Shown: piece after piece, positions 58,902-64,000 of the stretch
Numbering within the stretch: the first letter of the stretch is position 1
Layout of the letters: each line of letters begins with the position of its first letter
Assembly: GCA_019115805.1 (NCBI GenBank)
Contig: DXCW01000173.1
Coordinates: 1-64,000, forward strand
Source of the DNA: Candidatus Sphingobacterium stercorigallinarum
GTDB lineage: Bacteria; Bacteroidota; Bacteroidia; Sphingobacteriales; Sphingobacteriaceae
DNA: 64,000 bases
Reading direction: 5' to 3'
Notes under the pieces: generated by a model
Told to the model about the DNA's origin: nothing
Database searches by the model: none
The model's input: the letters and a program-made list of their open reading frames with translations, nothing else
Made by a program: the position numbers and the translations under genes

Positions 58902-60101
58902 TTAATAAAGTAGATTGTTATAGGGGTATCGTGCAGTATGCATTTTTATGACAATATCGTACAGTATTTTCCTAAATTCCTCGACATTCATGCGGTCAGT
59001 TGCCGAGATGAAAACTGCAGGGTCCGCATTTTTTGCCATCCATGAGTTTTTAAATTCCTTTAAAGTGGGTTGAGCAACCGGTACATCCAGCTCGCTTTCG
59101 GTGGTTTCCGCCGGTTCGCTATAGGCGTCAATTTTGTTAAACACCGTGATGGTTGGTTTATCTGCAGCGCCGATATCCCGTAGCGTTTCATTCACCGCTA
59201 CGATGTGGTCTTCAAAATAAGGGTGCGAGATGTCGACGACGTGAATCAATACATCCGCTTCGCGAACCTCATCCAATGTGGACTTGAAACATTCCACTAA
59301 ATGATGAGGAAGCTTCCTGATGAAGCCCACCGTATCCGATAGTAAAAATGGCAAATTATCAATCACGACTTTCCGAACGGTCGTGTCCAGTGTAGCGAAG
59401 AGTTTGTTTTCAATCAACACATCGGATTTGGAAATCAAGTTCATGATTGTCGATTTGCCCACGTTGGTATAGCCTACTAAGGCGACTCGAATCAAATCCC
59501 CACGGTTCTTTCGCTGCGTTTCACTTTGACGATCAATACTTTCTAATCTGTCCTTCAGTTGCGAAATTTTATTCAGAATCATTCGTCGATCACTTTCGAT
59601 TTGAGTTTCACCCGGGCCACGCATACCGATACCACCTCGTTGTCGCTCTAAGTGTGTCCACATCCGCGTCAATCGCGGTAAAAGATATTGTAATTGTGCC
59701 AATTCAACCTGCGTTTTCGCCTGTGCCGTTTTCGCATGTTTTGCAAAAATATCTAGAATCAAATTGGATCGATCGAGTATCTTGACATTGAAGAACTTCT
59801 CCACGTTCCGTAACTGCGAAGGAGAAAGCTCATCATCAAATACGACGATGTCTATTTCTTCTGCTTGGATGAATTCCTTTATTTCGTCCAGTTTTCCCGA
59901 GCCCACAAACGTAGCTCGATCGGGTGAGGTAAGCTTTTGAGTAAAAATTCCTTTGGTTATGCCGCCCGCAGTGGATACCAGGAATTCCAATTCTTCTAAA
60001 TATTCTGTTGCGGTCTCGTCAGAAACACCAGGCGTAATCACACTTACTAAAACGGCTGTTTCGGGTTTGATCGCTGTATCGTAAATCTTATTTTTTGCCA
60101 T
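58902..60101 (-). CDS. hflX: GTPase HflX
   Basis: RGGIGMRGPGETQIESDRR; G1 VGYTNVGKST; DTVGFIRKLPHHLVECFKSTLDEVREADVLIHVVD; NKID. Confidence 0.96.
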   Translation of the reverse strand: MAKNKIYDTAIKPETAVLVSVITPGVSDETATEYLEELEFLVSTAGGITKGIFTQKLTSPDRATFVGSGKLDEIKEFIQAEEIDIVVFDDELSPSQLRNVEKFFNVKILDRSNLILDIFAKHAKTAQAKTQVELAQLQYLLPRLTRMWTHLERQRGGIGMRGPGETQIESDRRMILNKISQLKDRLESIDRQSETQRKNRGDLIRVALVGYTNVGKSTIMNLISKSDVLIENKLFATLDTTVRKVVIDNLPFLLSDTVGFIRKLPHHLVECFKSTLDEVREADVLIHVVDISHPYFEDHIVAVNETLRDIGAADKPTITVFNKIDAYSEPAETTESELDVPVAQPTLKEFKNSWMAKNADPAVFISATDRMNVEEFRKILYDIVIKMHTARYPYNNLLY

Positions 60102-60173
60102 TAAAATGCATTTAATATTTTTTTACTGCAGCTGGTGCTCGTTGGTAAACAACAGCAATACAAAGGTAAGGTT

Positions 60174-62282
60174 TTAAGAAATTTTATCCCAAGAAATTAC
60201 CGGTCCACCTTGATTTTCAAGAAACCGGGCCAACGGACGGTTTTTTTCCATTTCTAGATTGGGGTCTTCATGGAAGACAGCAATGACTTGTTCTCTGGCT
60301 TGCGCCAATAGCTGCTGATCGCGTGCTAGATCGGCGATTTTCATATCCAGTATGCCAGATTGTTGTGTGCCCGATAAGTCTCCTGGCCCTCGCAACTGAA
60401 GATCTACTTCTGCAATTTCGAAGCCATCATGCGTGCGTACCATCGTCTCCAATCGGGTTCGGCCATCCTTGCTGAGTTTGTTGCCGGAAATGAGGATGCA
60501 ATAAGACTGCTCAGCACCTCGGCCTACTCGGCCACGAAGTTGGTGCAACTGGGAGAGTCCGAATCGCTCAGCATTTTCGATAATCATGACCGACGCATTA
60601 GGAACATTTACACCGACCTCAATAACGGTAGTTGCTACCATGATTTGTGTCTCCCCTTTTATAAAGCGCTGCATTTCAAAGTCCTTATCTTTTACAGGCA
60701 TCTGTCCATGAACAATGCTGATTTTATACTGTGGAAGTGGAAATTCTTGCGCTAGGCTTTCTAAACCGGCTTCCAAATGCAAAAGATCCATTTTTTCGCT
60801 TTCCTTTATCAACGGGTAGACAATGTAAATTTGCCGTCCTTTTGCAATCTCCTCTCGCATAAAGCCGAATACTCGGAGCCGTTGGTTTTCGAAGAAATGC
60901 ACGGTCTTAATCGGCTTTCTACCCGCAGGAAGCTCGTCGATCAGGGAGATGTCCAGATCTCCATACATGGTCATCGCCAGTGTTCGGGGAATCGGTGTGG
61001 CGGTCATCACCAACATATGTGGAGGAATCGCGTTTTTTCGCCAAAGCTTGGCTCTCTGTTCCACACCAAAACGGTGTTGCTCGTCAATTACCACAAGTCC
61101 AATGTTTTTGAATTTAACCTTGTCCTCGATCAACGCGTGGGTGCCGATTAGAATATCTAACGTTCCATTTTCTAATGCGGCATGGATTAGTTTTCGCTCT
61201 TTACTACTTGTAGAACCCGTTAGCAGTTGTATCCGGCACCTGTTTTCACCCAACAGCTCGGCGACGCTCTGGTAGTGTTGGGAAGCTAAAATTTCTGTCG
61301 GGGCCATCATGCAGGCCTGGTATCCATTGTCGATGGCTAAGAGCATACTCATTAAGGCCACTACAGTTTTCCCGGAGCCCACATCACCTTGTACGAGTCT
61401 GTTCATCTGTGCACCTGTATTGCAATCCGAACGGATTTCTCGAATCACACGTTTTTGTGCATTCGTTAATGGAAAGGGGAGACGATTATGGTAAAAGTCG
61501 TTAAATTTTTCACCCACATGACGAAGTCGATGCCCTGCATATTTCTGAGTGTTCAGCTGTTTATTTCGAAGCAATCGGAGTTGTATAAAAAACAATTCCT
61601 CAAATTTCAATCGCTGACGTGCCGCATGGGCTAGTTTGGCCGTCTGTGGAAAATGCACATTTAATAAAGCGTCAGCAAACCCCATCAAGCCAAAATCTCG
61701 CAAAATATAATCAGGCAACGGCTCTTCTAGGGAGGAGAAGCAAGCAGCTAATGCAGCCTGCTGTAAACGTTGAATGCCCTTACTATCCAAGTTAAATTTC
61801 TTAAGCTTCTCCGTTGAGGAATATACCGGCTGTAAGCTTAGGTTTCCTGTTTTTTTTGCCTGGGGTTGGTAGAGCTCCATTTCAGGATGGGTAATCGAAA
61901 ATATCCCATTGAAAACGGTCGGTTTACCATAAATGATGTAGGGACTACCCACTTTTAAACCTTTTCGCACCCAAGATATGCTTTGAAACCAAACCAACTC
62001 CATACTGCCTGTATCGTCTTTGAAAACACCAATAAGACGCTTGCTACGTTTTTCTCCGGATTCTTTTAATTGGACCAAGCGACCTAATATCTGCGCCGCA
62101 GGGAGTTCGGATGTGAGCTGACCGATTTTATGAAATTGTGTGCGGTCTATATATCGAAATGGGTAATGTTGAAGCAGGTCGCCCAGCGTGAATATTTGTA
62201 ACTCCTTACGGAGTACTTCCCCTTTTTGGGGACCTACCCCCTTGAGGTATTCTATTGGTGTTATAAGTTTCAGATCCGCCAT
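60174..62282 (-). CDS. recG: ATP-dependent DNA helicase RecG
   Basis: LVQGDVGSGKTVVALMSML, MAPTEILASQHY, VIDEQHRFGVEQR, TATPIPRTLAMTMYGDLD, QLRGRVGRG. Confidence 0.97.
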   Translation of the reverse strand: MADLKLITPIEYLKGVGPQKGEVLRKELQIFTLGDLLQHYPFRYIDRTQFHKIGQLTSELPAAQILGRLVQLKESGEKRSKRLIGVFKDDTGSMELVWFQSISWVRKGLKVGSPYIIYGKPTVFNGIFSITHPEMELYQPQAKKTGNLSLQPVYSSTEKLKKFNLDSKGIQRLQQAALAACFSSLEEPLPDYILRDFGLMGFADALLNVHFPQTAKLAHAARQRLKFEELFFIQLRLLRNKQLNTQKYAGHRLRHVGEKFNDFYHNRLPFPLTNAQKRVIREIRSDCNTGAQMNRLVQGDVGSGKTVVALMSMLLAIDNGYQACMMAPTEILASQHYQSVAELLGENRCRIQLLTGSTSSKERKLIHAALENGTLDILIGTHALIEDKVKFKNIGLVVIDEQHRFGVEQRAKLWRKNAIPPHMLVMTATPIPRTLAMTMYGDLDISLIDELPAGRKPIKTVHFFENQRLRVFGFMREEIAKGRQIYIVYPLIKESEKMDLLHLEAGLESLAQEFPLPQYKISIVHGQMPVKDKDFEMQRFIKGETQIMVATTVIEVGVNVPNASVMIIENAERFGLSQLHQLRGRVGRGAEQSYCILISGNKLSKDGRTRLETMVRTHDGFEIAEVDLQLRGPGDLSGTQQSGILDMKIADLARDQQLLAQAREQVIAVFHEDPNLEMEKNRPLARFLENQGGPVISWDKIS

Positions 62283-62361
62283 AGAGTCAGTCGCACTAAA
62301 GTACTAATTTTGGCGAACGATTCCGAACTTAATCAGGGAAGACAATACTAAAACACCGCTT

Positions 62362-62775
62362 TTAGTCGGGTTTAGCCGGCGAAGAAATCTTAGCATAAAT
62401 GAGCTTGGGTTTGCCATCTTCACAGACCACATCCGTAGGTGGCGCAACGACGTCGCACGTAGAGATGATTTTATACGCTACGTTATAGTCCTGTTCGGCC
62501 TTCGTGTATCGGCGTACCTGGTCCATGAATTTGCCGGTATCAATAGCTAGGGGAACCGCGATATAGGATTGGGGGCCACCGCAGGCTTTGCTACCGATTG
62601 CGGTAAACTCCCAGTCGGCGGAATCCTCACAGTCGACCGAATCGACAATATTATGAATATCCCGCAACATGTCTTCAAGCCGTTGTTTATCGCGCTCTTG
62701 TGGATCCTTTAGCTCGCTTTTAGTACATGAAATTAAGGCAATAATACTGGCGAGAATTATGGTGATTCGTTTCAT
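62362..62775 (-). CDS. Hypothetical lipoprotein
   Basis: Lipobox-like MKRITIILASIIALISCTKSE; 137 aa with conserved-looking Cys residues. Confidence 0.65.
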   Translation of the reverse strand: MKRITIILASIIALISCTKSELKDPQERDKQRLEDMLRDIHNIVDSVDCEDSADWEFTAIGSKACGGPQSYIAVPLAIDTGKFMDQVRRYTKAEQDYNVAYKIISTCDVVAPPTDVVCEDGKPKLIYAKISSPAKPD

Positions 62776-62906
62776 TTTCTTTTCATTTTACGGTTACAGT
62801 TGCTTTTACAAACGATTAAGTCAGCTGAAATGCTACAATCGTAAATAAAAAGATCGGTGGATGGCTCTTGTATTTGTTCCTTATAACGAAGCCTTCAGAA
62901 CAGCCA

Positions 62907-63296
62907 TTAGGCCTTCCAAGCAATGACGGAGATTTCTACATTTACCTCTTTGGGAAGAGTCTTGACGGCGACACATTCTCGTGCTGGCTGGTTCTCCTTG
63001 AAGTATTCTGCATAGACTTCGTTCACGGTACTAAAATAATCCATACTACTCAAAAAGATGCTTGTTTTTACAACGTCACTATAGTCGTATCCAGCGTGTG
63101 AAAGAATAGCACCGATATTTTTTAAGACTTGATGGGTTTCGTCCTGAACTCCTGTGCTAATTAGTTCCATAGTTTCCGCTACTAATGGAATCTGGCCAGA
63201 TACATATAAGGTTTTCTCTACTTTTACCGCTTGATTGTAGGGGCCAATTGCTGCTGGTGCTTGATCTGTGTTGATGATGGTTTTTTGTTGTGACAT
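62907..63296 (-). CDS. ridA: RidA family reactive intermediate/imine deaminase
   Basis: TDQAPAAIGPYNQAVKVEKTLYVSGQIPL...ARECVAVKTLPKEVNVEISVIAW. Confidence 0.95.
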   Translation of the reverse strand: MSQQKTIINTDQAPAAIGPYNQAVKVEKTLYVSGQIPLVAETMELISTGVQDETHQVLKNIGAILSHAGYDYSDVVKTSIFLSSMDYFSTVNEVYAEYFKENQPARECVAVKTLPKEVNVEISVIAWKA

Positions 63297-63423
63297 GCTG
63301 CTTTTTTATTTTATGCGTTATATAAGTGGGCGCGTGTTTTTAGTCTTTGCTCCACGGGGTTTAGCGAATATACAACTCGATATCGGTATTTTCAACAGCG
63401 ATAAAATTAATTAACTTGCGAAA

Positions 63424-64000
63424 ATGAAAAGAAAACAAGCCTTAATAAATGGCACTATTTTTACCGGTTATCAGCAGTACTCGCAGCACGTGTTATTGCT
63501 AGACGGCGATAGAATTGCAGGAGTAGTATCCGGCGGTGAGATCCCCTCTTGTTATCATCAGGTTGACTTAGCGGGCGCTTATGTGTCGCCTGGACTTGTT
63601 GATCTGCAGATATATGGGGCTGCAGATCGTCTCTTTTCCCAGGAACTTACGGTCGCAGCTCTCCAAGAAATCGAAAAAAGCCTCCTTCGACAAGGTTGTA
63701 CATCATTTAACCTAACCCTGGCGACCAATACATTGGATGTCTTCACCCAAGCGATCGAGATCTTTAGGGAGGCCCAGCCCCGTGTGGCGTTAGGGCTTCA
63801 TTTGGAGGGGCCCTTTTTAAATGTGGAAAAAAGAGGTGCTCATCCCGCGGAATTAGTGAAACCGGTGAAAGTAGAACTTCTGGAAAATCTACTTCAGGAT
63901 TCAGATGAGATCGTGAACATGATGACAGTGGCACCAGAGCTGATGAATACGGAATCTTTGCACTATTTGCAGGAACGAGGGGTTCTTGTTTCTGCAGGCC
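63424..64000 (+). CDS. nagA: N-acetylglucosamine-6-phosphate deacetylase (N-terminal part, runs off window)
   Basis: MKRKQALINGTIFTGYQQYSQHVLLLDGDRIAGVV...VDLAGAYVSPGLVDLQIYGAADRLF...LGLHLEGPFLNVEKRGAHPAELV. Confidence 0.9.
   Translation, partial: MKRKQALINGTIFTGYQQYSQHVLLLDGDRIAGVVSGGEIPSCYHQVDLAGAYVSPGLVDLQIYGAADRLFSQELTVAALQEIEKSLLRQGCTSFNLTLATNTLDVFTQAIEIFREAQPRVALGLHLEGPFLNVEKRGAHPAELVKPVKVELLENLLQDSDEIVNMMTVAPELMNTESLHYLQERGVLVSAG

Noticed and set aside
1-64000. Searched by eye for tRNA, rRNA, IS or transposase, integrase, phage and toxin-antitoxin genes
   Set aside because: None recognised. The single holin-like protein (28025..28501) belongs to a chromosomal envelope family and is not evidence of a prophage.

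Overview
This 64 kb window is a dense, mostly chromosomal-core segment. It is very probably from a Bacteroidota (Sphingobacteriaceae-like) genome, judging from TAnnTTTG promoter motifs, DUF4270 and Kelch lipoproteins, an OMP_b-brl-type receptor and the Bacteroidota-style XseA and UvrA. I support about 60 protein genes: sufBCD, Lrp, ung, xseAB, uvrA, murF, pfkA, a split dsbD, birA, rsfS-ftsH, rhomboid, trmB, a two-component system with pncA, asd, a polysaccharide/glycosyltransferase locus, trhO, GH3 (NagZ-like), L-serine ammonia-lyase, lipB, hflX, recG, ridA and partial nagA. There are also several strong intrinsic-terminator hairpins. I saw no tRNA, rRNA, CRISPR array, prophage or IS element. 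The most interesting items are: (1) a translationally coupled flippase / stand-alone asparagine-synthase-like / CapA-like trio inside a glycosyltransferase cluster; (2) an unannotated family downstream of Lrp with His-before-Cys motifs, as in permuted NlpC/P60-like enzymes; (3) two complementary halves (GH3 and serine hydrolase) of what is often one fused protein; (4) a frameshifted DUF4488-like secreted protein with the break at a G6 tract; (5) a protein with 36-aa (108-bp) tandem repeats; (6) palindromic operators upstream of sufB/lrp. All family calls come from reading motifs by eye. No database search was run.
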